Assembly: GCA_007844125.1 (NCBI GenBank)
Contig: CM017558.1
Location: forward strand, 47,006,164 to 47,070,163
Length of the DNA stretch: 64,000 nucleotides
Origin: Sinonovacula constricta
Taxonomy: Eukaryota > Mollusca > Bivalvia > Cardiida > Solecurtidae
Direction of reading: 5' to 3'
Shown: piece by piece, positions 22,926-33,517 of the stretch
Layout of the letters: every line of letters begins with the position of its first letter
Numbering within the stretch: position 1 is the stretch's first letter
The notes under the pieces: model-generated
Database searches by the model: none
What the model was told of the DNA's origin: nothing
Seen by the model: only the letters and a program-made list of their open reading frames with translations
Made by a program: the position numbers and the translations under genes

Positions 22926-25065
22926 GTATATAGATGGTCCAAGATTTCCTCCCGGGCACACATTTCCATCTTAAGTAAACGTGAAATAATCTAGGTATAT
23001 ATGTATTTCGTAAATATAGAACGATTGGTACAGCAGAAACGTCAGACCGTGTATAGACGGACTTAAATTTTCACCCTGGCACACATTTCCATCTTAAGTT
23101 AACGTGTAAAATTTATTTATCCATGTATATGATAGAGTCAGAAATATTGGACAGTAAGAAACATCAGCCTGTGTATATACGGACTTATATTTCCACCCAG
23201 GCCCACATTTCCATCTTAAAGGAATGTCTAATATGTAGGGATACATGTTCATGTATATGATAGAGATATAAAGCTGGACCTGGTAGAAGCATCAGGCCAT
23301 GTATAAATGGGCTTATATTTCCACCCGGGCACATGTTTCCATATTAAGTAAACGAAACAAAACTTGGTATAAATACAGATATAGAAAGACCGGCCCTACA
23401 GAAACATCAGACAGTGTATAGAAGGGTTTATATTTCCACACAGGCACACATTCCCATTTTAAGTAAAAGTATAATATTTATGTATGCATGTATATATTAG
23501 ATAGAGAAAGATTGGTCTGATAGAAACATCAGTCCGTGTATATAAGTGCTTATATTTCCACACAGGCACACATTTCCATCTTAAGTAAAGGTGTTATATT
23601 TGTGGATATATGTATATGGTAGAGAGAGAAAGATTGGTCTGATAGAAACATCAGCCCGTGTATATATGGGCTTATAAATCCACCCGGGCACACATTTCCA
23701 TCTAAAGTAAAAGTATAATATTTATGTATAAATGTATATGGTAGAAAGAGAAAGATTGGTCTGATAGAAACATCAGCCCATGTATATATGTGCTTATATT
23801 TCCACCCAGGCACACATTTTCATCTAAAGATAAAGTGTTATATTTATGTATATATGTATATGGTAGAGAGAGAAAGATTTGTCTGATAGAAACATCAGCC
23901 CGTGTATATATGGGCTTATAATTCCACCCAGGCACACATTTCCAACTAAAGTAAAAGTGTTATATTTATGTATATATGTATATGGTAGAGAGAGAAAGAT
24001 TTGTCTGATAGAAACATCAGCCCGTGTATATATGGGCTTATAATTCCACCCAGGCACACATTTCCATCTAAAGTAAAAGTGTTATATTTATGTATATATG
24101 TATACGGTAGAAAGAGAAAGATTGGTCTGATAGAAACATCAGCCCATGTATATATGTGCTTATATTTGCACCCAGGCACACATTTCCATCTAAAGTAAAA
24201 GTGTTATATTTATGTATATATGTATACGGTAGAAAGAGAAAGATTGGTCTGACAGAAACATCAGCCCATGTATATATGGGCTTATAATTCGACCCACGCA
24301 CATATTTCCATCTTAAGTAAAAGTGTAATATTTATGTATGCATGCATCTGGTAGCTAGAGAAAGATTGGTCTGATAGAAACATCAGTCCGTGTATATATG
24401 GGCTTATAATTCCACCCAGGCACATATTTCCATCTAAAGTAAAAGTGTTATATTTATGTATATATGTATATGGTAGAAAGAGAAAGATTGGTCTGATAGA
24501 AACATCAGCCCGTGTATATATGGGCTTATAATTCCACCCAGGCACACATGTCTATCTTAAGTAATAGTGTAATATTTATGTATGCATGCATCTGGTAGAT
24601 AGAGAAAGATTGGTCTGATAGAAACATCAGCCCATGTATATATGTGCTTATAATTCCACCCAAGCACACATTTCCATCTAAAGTAAAAGTGTAATATTAA
24701 TGTATGCATGTATCTGGTAGATAGAGAAAGATTGGTCTGATAGAAACATCAGCTCATGTATATATGGGCTTGTAATTCCACCCAGGCACATATTAATGTA
24801 TGCATGTATCTGGTAGATAGAGAAAGATTGGTCTGATAGAAACATCAGCCCACGTATATATGGGCTTATAATTCCTCCCAGGCACATATTTCCATCTAAA
24901 GTAAAAGTGTAATATTTATGTATGCATGTATCTGGTAGATAGAGAAAGATTGGTCTGATAGAAACCTCAGCCCAAGTATACATGGGCTTATAATTCAACA
25001 CAGACACACATTTCAATCTTAAGTAAAAGTGTTATATTTATGTATATACATGTATGTATATGATA
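22926..25065. repeat. 122-bp tandem array, about 17 units (copy 1)
   Basis: Each unit carries GTCTGATAGAAACATCAG, then CAGCCCGTGTATATATGGGC (an AGCCC/GGGCT hairpin), then CCACCCAGGCACACATTTCC and a TA-rich stretch. Units at 23.7-24.3 kb are nearly identical; those nearest the element terminus are strongly diverged. One unit near 24.79 kb is internally shortened in both copies. The 77-codon minus-strand frames spaced exactly 122 bp apart are repeat artefacts. Confidence 0.95.
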
Positions 25066-26756
25066 GAGAGAGAATACGCAGCTGAGTACTCATTGTTCCA
25101 ATAGAATGAAAGTATAAAAGATTAACTCTTTAATAAAAATCATACTCTAGTTTGGGTAAAGTGTATATTTATTGCGATCAACTAGTACCCCTATTTGCAC
25201 TATGGAAAATTACGTAAAAAAATCTAAATTGATTTAGTAACCTTTTTGGTACGGAAAAACTTTTAAACTAATATATTCAAATTGGAAGTTCTCAGGTAAT
25301 TCCATCTGCAGACGATCACACCTCGCTAGTATCGGGTTTAGGGGTGATAACAGACTTGTATGATTACTGCATTTAATTGACAGACAAAACATTTTGTTTT
25401 GTGGTTAGGATGACATACTAGTCGCTACTTCATAGGCACTAAGACTTGTTTAGTTACGGAACTTACTGACTATAATCAGAGATAAAATTCTTGCCTAAAT
25501 TTCCCTTGGTTTCCCATTGCTTTATATCAATTCGACTTATTCCATTTAGCAGTTGCAATTTGTCAGATTTGGCTTTAATTTGTTTTCTTCATATCATAAC
25601 ATTTGCTTGAAGGCTCTGTAAAAAAAGGACGTTCGCATAAAACATATATTTTTTTCTTGTTTAAATAAATGGCATGGATTAAATTTTACATAAATGGTCA
25701 TTATAGGTGCTTGTGTTTGGGTATCTTCTATATTGGAAATAAAGAGGTACATGTCTATCATAATTGAATGCACTTTATGTTTCAATATTTAAACGTCTGT
25801 ATAATACTTTTGCACTTAAAATCTAGTTATGATGTCTTGATGCCGAAACCTACCCATAAACCACCACGTACGATGTATTAACAAACTTTCGCTTTCTGAC
25901 ACCCACCACTCTCCGCCCTAACGGCAATGCATACAATATCTTGCCTAGCTACGCCCCTGAGTTGAATGGCCTGTGACATGATCATAAAACTGCCAACACG
26001 TGCTTTTCACTGCTATACAGATATCCTTTAATGGGTGGGTAGGAGAATGTCACTTGTCAGTCTATTGTCCTTTCGTTTGTATTTTGTAACTAAACGATGC
26101 CTGATCTATATCTTCTGAACTGATGTTATTAAATACATCTAAAATTCATAAAACTAAAACGCATTTGTAATTGATAACAATGTTCAGCAATACGCCATAA
26201 GTAGAAAGAATAATAAAGCGATTACAAGAGATGCACATTTTCATAACATAATCTCCCAATTTTCACTCTATAGTACATAACCTTTAAATTAACAAATGAA
26301 ATAGTTACAAAACAATATATCATGTATCACGTTTAACTGATACCAAACAGAAATCTACAACCTATAGTTTTTATGTAACATGCAGTGACAAAATAAACAA
26401 CATTCTCAGACAAATATTTCTATTTTGTCATTGTCTATGTCATGTGCAACAAGTGTGCACACGTGGGGAAATCTCATTACCTGATTGGCCTGTCAGTAAT
26501 TACCTGAGGAAGGGTCAAGTCTATTAATTAAAATGTTATTTAATTAGGCTAATTATTAAAATAAGCCACAGGCATTCGCATATTTTTTCCTTACACATCG
26601 TGAAATAGTTTTAATTAGAAATAATTCTAATTAGGATATTACTTAAAATGGTTTATTTTAAACATTTCTTTGACTTTACGTACTACACCCTACATTTAAA
26701 CGCAAATTTTCAGGGTTGAAATTCCCGAATCGGTACAGTAAGGTCCGCCAGTTCTC
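25066..26756. other. single-copy spacer of the composite repeat (copy 1)
   Basis: No convincing gene. The longest minus-strand frame (25594-25785, 63 codons) is present unchanged in copy 2 but has no motif I recognise. Confidence 0.6.
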
Positions 26757-28150
26757 TAACAGAATAGCAAGAAAAGAAATTGATAGTGCAGTACAAGAAT
26801 GGAAATTAATATAGCAGGAAAAGAATGGAAACTGAAACTGCAGTACAAGAATGGAAATTGAAATGGCACATTAGGAATGGACATTGATATGCCTGTAAAA
26901 GAATGGAAATTGATACACCAGTAAAAGAATGGAAATTTATATGCCTGTAAAAGCATGGAAATTGATATAGCAGGAAAAGAATGGAAATTGAAACTGCAGT
27001 AAAAGAATGGAAATTGAAATGGCATATTAGGAATGGACATTGATATGCCTGTAAAAGAATGAAAATTGATACACCCGTAAAAGAATGGAAATTTATATGC
27101 CTGTAAAAGAATGGAAATTGATACGACAGTACAAGAATGAAAATTGATATAGCAGTAAACGAATGGAAATTGATACACAGTACAATAAAAATTGAAACCG
27201 GGGTACAAGAATGGACATTGATATGCCTGTAAAAGAATGGAAATTGATACACCAGTAAATGAATAGAAACTTGATACAGCAGTACAAGAAATGAAATGGA
27301 TATAGCAGAAAAAGAATGGAAAGTCAAACTGCAGTAAAAGCATGGAAATGGATATAGTAGTACAAGAATGGAAATTGAGACAGCAGTAAAAGAATAGAAA
27401 TTGATACGACAGTACAAGAATGAAAATTGATATAGCAGTAAAAGGATGGAAAGTGATACAGTAGTAAAAGAATGGAAATTTATACGGCATTAGAAGAATT
27501 GAAATTTATATGGCATTAGAAAAATGGAAATTGATATAGCAGTACAAGAATGGAAATTGAAATGGCAGATAAGGAATGGACATTGATGTGCCTGTAAAAA
27601 AAAGGAGATTGATACACCAGTTACAGAATGGAAATTTATATGGCACTTAAAGAAAAGAAATGGATACGACAGTAAAAGAATGGAAATTGATATGACAGTA
27701 AAGGAATGGAAATTGATACTACAGTACAAGAATGGAAATTGATACGACAGTTAAGGAATAAATAATTGATAAACCAGCAAAAGAATGGAAATTTATATAG
27801 CAGTTAAAGAAAAGAAATTGATATAGCAGTACAAAAATGGAAACTGATATAGCAGTATGAGAATTGAAATTGATACGAAAGTTCAAGAATGCAAATTGAT
27901 ACACCAGTACAAGAATGGAAATTGATAAAGCAGTTAAAGAACGGAATTGAAATTGACACTTCAGTAACAAAAATGATATTGATGCTGCAATAAAAGACAG
28001 TAAAGTAATTGAAATTGACACAGCAGTAAAAGAGTTGTAAATGATGATATAAAATAATTTATATGGATACAGCCATTAAATAATTGAAATTGATATGGCT
28101 GCAAGAGAACTGAAATTGCTATAGCAGTAAATAAATTAAAGCACCAGCAA
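26757..28150. repeat. 26-bp tandem array, about 50 degenerate units (copy 1)
   Basis: Units read AGAATGGAAATTGATA plus a variable 10-base tail (CACCAGTAAA, TAGCAGTAAA, TGCCTGTAAA). A six-unit (156-bp) higher-order period is visible: GAATGGACATTGATATGCC recurs 156 bp later near 26875 and 27031. The minus strand of the unit has no stop in any frame, so frames of up to 244 codons, rich in Phe, Ile and Ser, overlap each other. I treat them as non-genic. Confidence 0.95.
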
Positions 28151-28207
28151 ATGTGAAAAAAATATTGGAATCGAAGAAATTTTTTTTTTAAATACATCCC
28201 AGCAACC

Positions 28208-28413
28208 AATTATGATCATTATAGCAACGTCCAGCTATTTGGGTAGAGAAAGACACTGGGTAGAACCACTGGCGATAGCAGGTCAGCTGGAACACCTTCT
28301 CACCCCGAATGGGACCCGAACTAAAGTAGCGAGATGCAAAGCAGACAGAGGAGTTACAAAACCATAGCTCCACCTGTACGCTGACTCGACCACTACGCCA
28401 CTGGCGTCCCCTA
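28208..28413 (-). mobile_element. SINE, local family B
   Basis: TAGCAACGTCCAGCTATTT, GGTCAGCTGGAACACCTTCTC, CCGAATGGGACCCGAACT and the end GACTCGACCACTACGCCACTGGCGTCCCC match the copies at 2800, 29708 and 41555. Read on the minus strand, the tRNA-like head lies at the high-coordinate end. Confidence 0.8.
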
Positions 28414-28550
28414 ATTGAATTGATATATCAGTAGCAGTGAAAAAGTAATAGTGTATCATTATCACTTAACAGTACAACATAGCTTCTGATTACTCTGTTA
28501 GCATTTTTCTTTTTTTGTGTGTCTGTATGATTTGATATTGAACAGATTTT
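28405..28550. repeat. flanking segment duplicated at 32029-32160
   Basis: Sequence after the SINE (TTGATATATCAGTAGCAGTG, TAGTGTATCATTAT, ACAGTACAACATAGCTTCTG, TTGAACAGATTTTTGGT) is repeated at 32029. It supplies the empty-site reference for the insertion at 29792-32026. Confidence 0.85.
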
Positions 28551-28929
28551 TGGTGAAGACAAACAATACTTCCACTACTCATATTTATTCAGGTAATTAT
28601 AAGATCATATATTGATAAATATAGCAACAATTAAAAATACTATAAGATAAAGGAAACAGCATTACAACATCTTGAAAGATTATCATGAGTTTTAAGAAAT
28701 AAAACAATTTGTTCAAAAATCTACTTCAAGGATCGTCTAGACTTTGTCATGGGTAGAGTATCAGTAAAATACTCTAGATTTGTAAAACAAATTATATCAC
28801 AATACCAACAGATAAAATTATACTATAGCTTAATATAAGCTACTAAAACTTGAAAATAAGAAGTGTTTAAGATATGTAAAGTAAAAATCGATCAATAAAT
28901 ATCAAATGATCAAAATAAATGTTTGATTT

Positions 28930-29150
28930 ATTTATTGGGTTCATCGCTCCACCAACAGTTTTTCAGCTATCTGGAGACAGTGCGCAATTGAAGCAGATAT
29001 AGTGCTGCCTCCACTGTGTATAGCATACCGTGAACAATTTGCATGATACCACACCCAGTCACATTATCCTGACAACGGGCCAACCAGTCATGAAACTACC
29101 ATTATATTTGCTGGAGTGTTAGCAAGAGAGCTATACCACTGTTATGAAAG
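28930..29150 (-). mobile_element. SINE, local family A, minus orientation
   Basis: CCACCAACAGTTTTTCAG, AGTGCTGCCTCCACTGTGTATAGCAT, CCAACCAGTCATGAAACTACC and TTAGCAAGAGAGCTATACCA are the reverse complement of the body of the copy at 10247. The tRNA-like head is not clearly preserved. Confidence 0.75.
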
Positions 29151-29197
29151 GGGGTGGTGTTGACTTTTTAGGACACGACACCACAACTCCTTCGCAA

Positions 29198-29290
29198 TGC
29201 TAAACACGTTCCGAACAAGCAATCCTGTTGCAATCGTGAACCCGGGCGATCCTGTATTACGAGACCGACGTGGGACTCTGCCGTGTCGTA
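29198..29290 (-). mobile_element. possible tRNA-derived sequence
   Basis: Read on the minus strand, GTCTCGTAATACAGG followed by CGCCCGGGTTCACGATTGC resembles an anticodon-arm and decayed B-box region of a tRNA-derived SINE. Weak evidence. Confidence 0.3.
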
Positions 29291-29311
29291 ACCTTGTAGT
29301 ATATTTTATGG

Positions 29312-29675
29312 GCTGCAAGCACAGAAGACAAGCTGTTGTTGAATATAAGTTTATTTGTTTGTGTCCAAGTTGGTAATGATACAATGTATGAATATAGACA
29401 TGAAAAATTATCATGCATGGATATAGCAATCATATATAATGATCTCAGCATGTTACAATATTCAATATTTATGCTTTAGTTGTCTAACTTTATTAGATAC
29501 AACTCAGAAACATTAAATATAAGTATGTTGTACAATCTAAGATAATAAAGCTAGAACAATTAGAACTTAGAAGCTTTATGAGTTATTAAAATTAAGTAAA
29601 GTAATATACCTGCAAGCACAAAGACAAGCTGTTGTTAAATATAAGTTTATTTGTTTGTGTCCACGTTGGTAATGG
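29312..29675. repeat. 65-bp direct repeat, two copies
   Basis: GCAAGCACA(GA)AGACAAGCTGTTGTT, ATATAAGTTTATTTGTTTGT and GTCCA-GTTGGTAATG occur at 29312-29375 and again at 29610-29675. Confidence 0.8.
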
Positions 29676-29707
29676 TACTTGGACAGATGCAACAGCTGCT
29701 TATATAC

Positions 29708-29791
29708 TGTCTCTCTGCAGTCAGAGGAGTTACATAACCACAGCTCCACCTGTACGCTGACTAAACCACTACGCCACTGGAGTCCCCTAAT
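29708..29791 (-). mobile_element. SINE family B, truncated, interrupted by the next element
   Basis: GGAGTTACATAACCACAGCT, CCACCTGTACGCTGACT and CCACTACGCCACTGGAGTCC match 28340-28410. The copy stops at the insertion site of the 29792 element. Confidence 0.8.
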
Positions 29792-32026
29792 AGACCATTT
29801 CAAACATCCAGTGCGCATGCGCCGATTTATATTTTTCTCAAGATTATCAAAACTGGGGGCTCTTGCGCAAAGGATTTCATCATTTGTGTCCGTACTTTCT
29901 TAGAAAACAAGTGTGTTTTTTTCGGTTTGCACATATTAGCGCCAATTAACGGCTGTTATTGTTCACGCACTTATAAAATGGAGTCGCTAATTACATCACT
30001 GTGATTTTAATTTCTTCCCGGTTGTAAAAAATATATAAAAAATGCGGTGTTATTTCTTTCTGGCGCCGAGGGCTCTCTGGCTAACACTGCAACATCAAAG
30101 AAAATTCTGGGAAACAATCGACGGTCACTATCATTTGAAGTCACCGAAAAGAAATATTTTTGTTTCAAATTGACCGACCATTATTTCTCTAATACTGTGT
30201 AACATGATATCGATCGATAATTGTCTTCCAGCTGCCATTTAGAAGATAGAGAGGGTGTGAACGTTAGGTACTGTTGAGAGATTAAAAATGATAAGTACAC
30301 GTGAACGGCGTATGCTATGAAAAAATATGCAACGTTATTGACTATTTACCTTCGCGGCATAAATATAAGTTCTAAAGGAGTGAGAGTGGATGTGGGAAAC
30401 AGTACTATGTAGTAATATTTCAGACTGCGCATGTTTTTACTTATATAAATATCCTTACAAACTTCGTTAGTCCATTGAATGATCATAAACATTTTTCTAA
30501 AGGAATTATTTATATTTAGGGTATGGATTAACTACAAAAGAATAGGCGAGCTAATGAAATAATACATTTGCAATAAACACGAGATGAAAATATACATTAG
30601 ATTGTGTTCCTTGAAATCCCCACATCCACGTTTCCTCTTCCTTAACGAAAAAATAGTGGGGTTGGGAAAGGATGCACCATTGTTGGTACTGCTAAATATA
30701 GCGTTAGATCCTTTTATGAGCCAAAAAAGACATTGTAGACCTTAGTGTTTTGTCCTTTTTGTTGTCCTCGCGTAAGTCAATGCATATTGCTCTTTAAATG
30801 GTGAAGGTCATAAACCACACGACTGCCATATGGTGACAGTTTCAAACACAGCTGCATAGCGGATGCATGTGTTCTTGCGAAGGTGAAAAGACGCCAAAAC
30901 ACGGTCACACTTCCTGTCCACTAGTCAAACAAGGTGTCATAAAAGTGCCAATTAGCTTAATTAGTTGGGGTGTCCGCTCATGTCCTAAAATTAGGGATTT
31001 AATTATTAGAGTAGAACTTTATGATGGTATGAAAGGGACCCACGCGCATAGAGTAATATGATTTTACAAAACGATATTTTAAATTAATACATTTCTATCT
31101 TTAAATGGGTACAAAAATTAAGTACCCGGTAGGGCCCACTTTAGACCACATTTTGGCATAGAACATTCAAGCCATAAATGGGAAAATAAGCCGTAGCCAG
31201 GCGTGTAGACCCTCGTTCAAATAGTTGCAAATCAAGTAAAGTCAAAAGTTGTATGCAGATTTTTAATCGCGGTCCACGAATTCCTATTAATCATGTATAC
31301 GTAATAGCGCATTATGGGACCGATGCATTAAGAAATGTGGATTTTGACACCATTGTCCAAATTTACAACATTGTTCATTATAAGATATATATAACAATTA
31401 AGAAAAGAAGCATAAGAAAATTTGCTTGACAAAGATTCATACCCCTGTAACTAAAGTAATGATGATGCAAATGACGGTGATGCTGCTGCTGTTTCTGCTG
31501 CTTCAGCTGATAATGATGACGGTGATACCGATGCTGTTTATGATTATTATGTAAATGGTAAAAACGGTTTCGGTGATGCCCATGACGATTATGATGTAGA
31601 TCGTGATGGCGGTGATGCTGCTGATAATGATGATGATGATTAAAGGTGATTATACAGGTAATATGGGATCATGATGATGATCATGTGTGGCCAGGTAAAT
31701 TTAATGGCGGTAATGATTATAATTTCTTTAATATTAAACATGTAAATGGACGTGATATAAGTTCGTTTTTATTACTGTTGTTTTATTTAACTGTCAATTG
31801 ATGATTGTATACATGCACTATTTGGCAACTTATGGTTATTCAGACGTTGAACTTTTGTCAATTTCATGATTTTCAGTACTGTATTACGTTCAATTAGATA
31901 ATACAAAATCCGGAAGTGAAGAGCCCCCAGTTTGGCAAAATACGTCGAGTCTCGCGAGATTTTCTCACAAAGCGTCTACTTGATCAGTGGAATAGGATTG
32001 GCCCGACGCTTGGTTTGAAATGGTCT
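29792..32026. mobile_element. 2.2-kb non-autonomous DNA transposon, AT target duplication
   Basis: The ends AGACCATTTCAAAC and GTTTGAAATGGTCT are perfect 14-bp inverted repeats, with AT on both sides. The paralogous locus at 28405 reads CCCCTAATTGAA without insertion, which proves the boundaries. A second inverted pair, AAACTGGGGGCTCTT, lies about 60 bp inside the left end and 90 bp inside the right end. No transposase: the interior has short frames and a decayed GAT-rich stretch (31450-31640). The ends resemble those of the large element at 37128 (AG-CCA-TT-AA-AC) and the duplication is the same, so it may use that transposase. Confidence 0.85.
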
Positions 32027-32028
32027 AT

Positions 32029-32160
32029 TGAACTGATATATCAGTAGCAGTGAAAAAGTAATAGTGTATCATTATTACCTAACAGTACAACATAGCTTCT
32101 GATTATTCTGTTAGCATTTTCTTTTTTTGTGTGTATGATTTGATATTGAACAGATTTTTG
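32029..32160. repeat. second half of the duplicated segment
   Basis: Continuation of the sequence interrupted by the 29792 element; matches 28412-28550. Confidence 0.85.
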
Positions 32161-32549
32161 GTCTCTGGGCTGCATGTAGACAAGGTTGATATACCCCGGA
32201 CTGATGCTTATCTGACATTTTATTTCATTAAGGTTTTTGAGGTGACACTAAATTGTCAGTAACTTCCTAAATAAGGGTAGCAGAACAAAGGATGATTATA
32301 TCTAGCCTTCTGGCAATTTCACCTGACTGTAAGTGACTTCAATTATTATAAATAAAGCTTTCTTTAATCAATATTCAGAATAAGTGTACTTTGACTAAGA
32401 TTTCAGATTAGTGAATTGAAAGTTAATCGTTTAAAATCTACATTTACAGAGCATCATTTTGATATAAAACAGTATGACTGAGTTTTAAGATATAAGCAAT
32501 ATGTATTTCTAAATGGGAAAACTAATATGCTGCATTTCATTATGGAAAA
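32161..32549. other. no gene recognised
   Basis: AT-rich sequence with no supported feature. Confidence 0.4.
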
Positions 32550-32632
32550 ACAGCTTCATAATACCACTACCATTTTAAGGACTTTGGTATTTCACCAAAG
32601 TCATGATACGGGATCAAAACTGGGGCCTCCCA
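32550..32632 (-). mobile_element. SINE family A, head fragment
   Basis: ATACCACTACCATTTTAAGG, ACTTTGGTAT and a decayed inverted B box (GGGATCAAAACTGGGG) match the copy at 40480-40530. Confidence 0.55.
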
Positions 32633-33517
32633 TAAAATAAATGAATTTATAACATGGGAAAACATATAAATGCTGCCAGAACTTATGTCCAAAATGGAAC
32701 GTTGTTTCCTGTTAACATTTTGGCAGTGCAGAAGAATATAGAACCAATAAAAAAATCACAGATTGATAATAAATGTAAGATGTTAAGTACCAGTAGTACA
32801 ATCAATAATGTCTATGAGCATACTATAAATAAATTTGTTTCCATTTATAATTTAAAACCAAAATGTAACTGGCCTCTGGTAAATTACCTCGCTTGCTGAA
32901 GGCATTCAGTACAGTCCAATTCATAGCCTTGGTTGATTAAACTTTTTGAAATAGACAGTTTGAACACACATGGTATAACAGTAATTAAACATTTAGTGAC
33001 TTTGTGAATGAAGACATAGATGCAGCAAACAAAAACACACGTACAGATCATTTTTCCAGGCAGATTGTGGCTGTACTTTTGCAAACTTATTTTTTTATGT
33101 TCAAATGAATGTTGGATAGGTAACCAAGAAAAGGAGACTTATCTGCAAACATTTTATTGTGACTGAAATGCATGTTCCTTTTAAAATGTGCAAAATTTAC
33201 ATTGCTGTAAACAGATAACTTTTGGACTACTTAAAAAGATTTTGACAGTTTTGTGCACTGAATGCCTTGCACATGAAGAGTAGGTGGATTGTTTTATAAC
33301 CTGTAAAATGATTCAATACTATGCTTATTGGGTTATGGTACTTTCCTTAGCACATGTGAACAGTATTCTTGCTGACTGAGTGTATAAACTGGCTCTTTGT
33401 GTAAGCAGTAGACCATAGCTGGGATAGTGCTATTTCAGGTCTCTATAGTTGGAAAGCTCATGGTCATCCTTTTGATGGCATTTACATTTGAAACTAAAGT
33501 CACTTTAAATGGATGCA
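32633..33517. other. possible 3' untranslated region of the minus-strand gene
   Basis: Lies directly downstream (minus strand) of the stop at 33518. ORFs at 32654-32899 (+) and 32884-33084 (-) show no motif. Confidence 0.3.

Larger units (their letters stand above)
22837..28170. mobile_element. large composite repeat, copy 1
   Basis: Starts abruptly at CCGGTGTCACGGTCTCATAT and is co-linear with 58798-64000. Flanks to the left of this point are unrelated in the two copies. Order of parts: terminus with a CACGGT(11)ACCGTG hairpin and a GCGCATGCGC palindrome (22891-22900); 122-bp array; about 1.7 kb of single-copy spacer; 26-bp array. In the spacer I counted four substitutions and one 4-bp indel against copy 2, so the duplication is recent. 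The right end is not known, because copy 2 leaves the window while still matching. No transposase gene seen. It may be a satellite-bearing transposon, a segmental duplication or, less likely, an assembly artefact. Confidence 0.75.

Noticed and set aside
23550..25016. Series of similar 77-112 codon minus-strand frames with MPGW-type starts
   Set aside because: They recur every 122 bp and are by-products of the tandem array. Transposon proteins or a gene family are not needed to explain them.
26756..27490. 244-codon minus-strand frame, and an overlapping 203-codon frame
   Set aside because: They consist wholly of 26-bp repeats. The unit has no stop on that strand, so long Phe/Ile/Ser-rich frames arise in several phases at once. 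The same holds at 63078-63812.
31450..31640. Asp/Ala-rich open frame of about 65 codons inside the 29792 element
   Set aside because: No ATG, bounded upstream by a stop, composed of decayed GAT/GCT triplets. Probably an old microsatellite.
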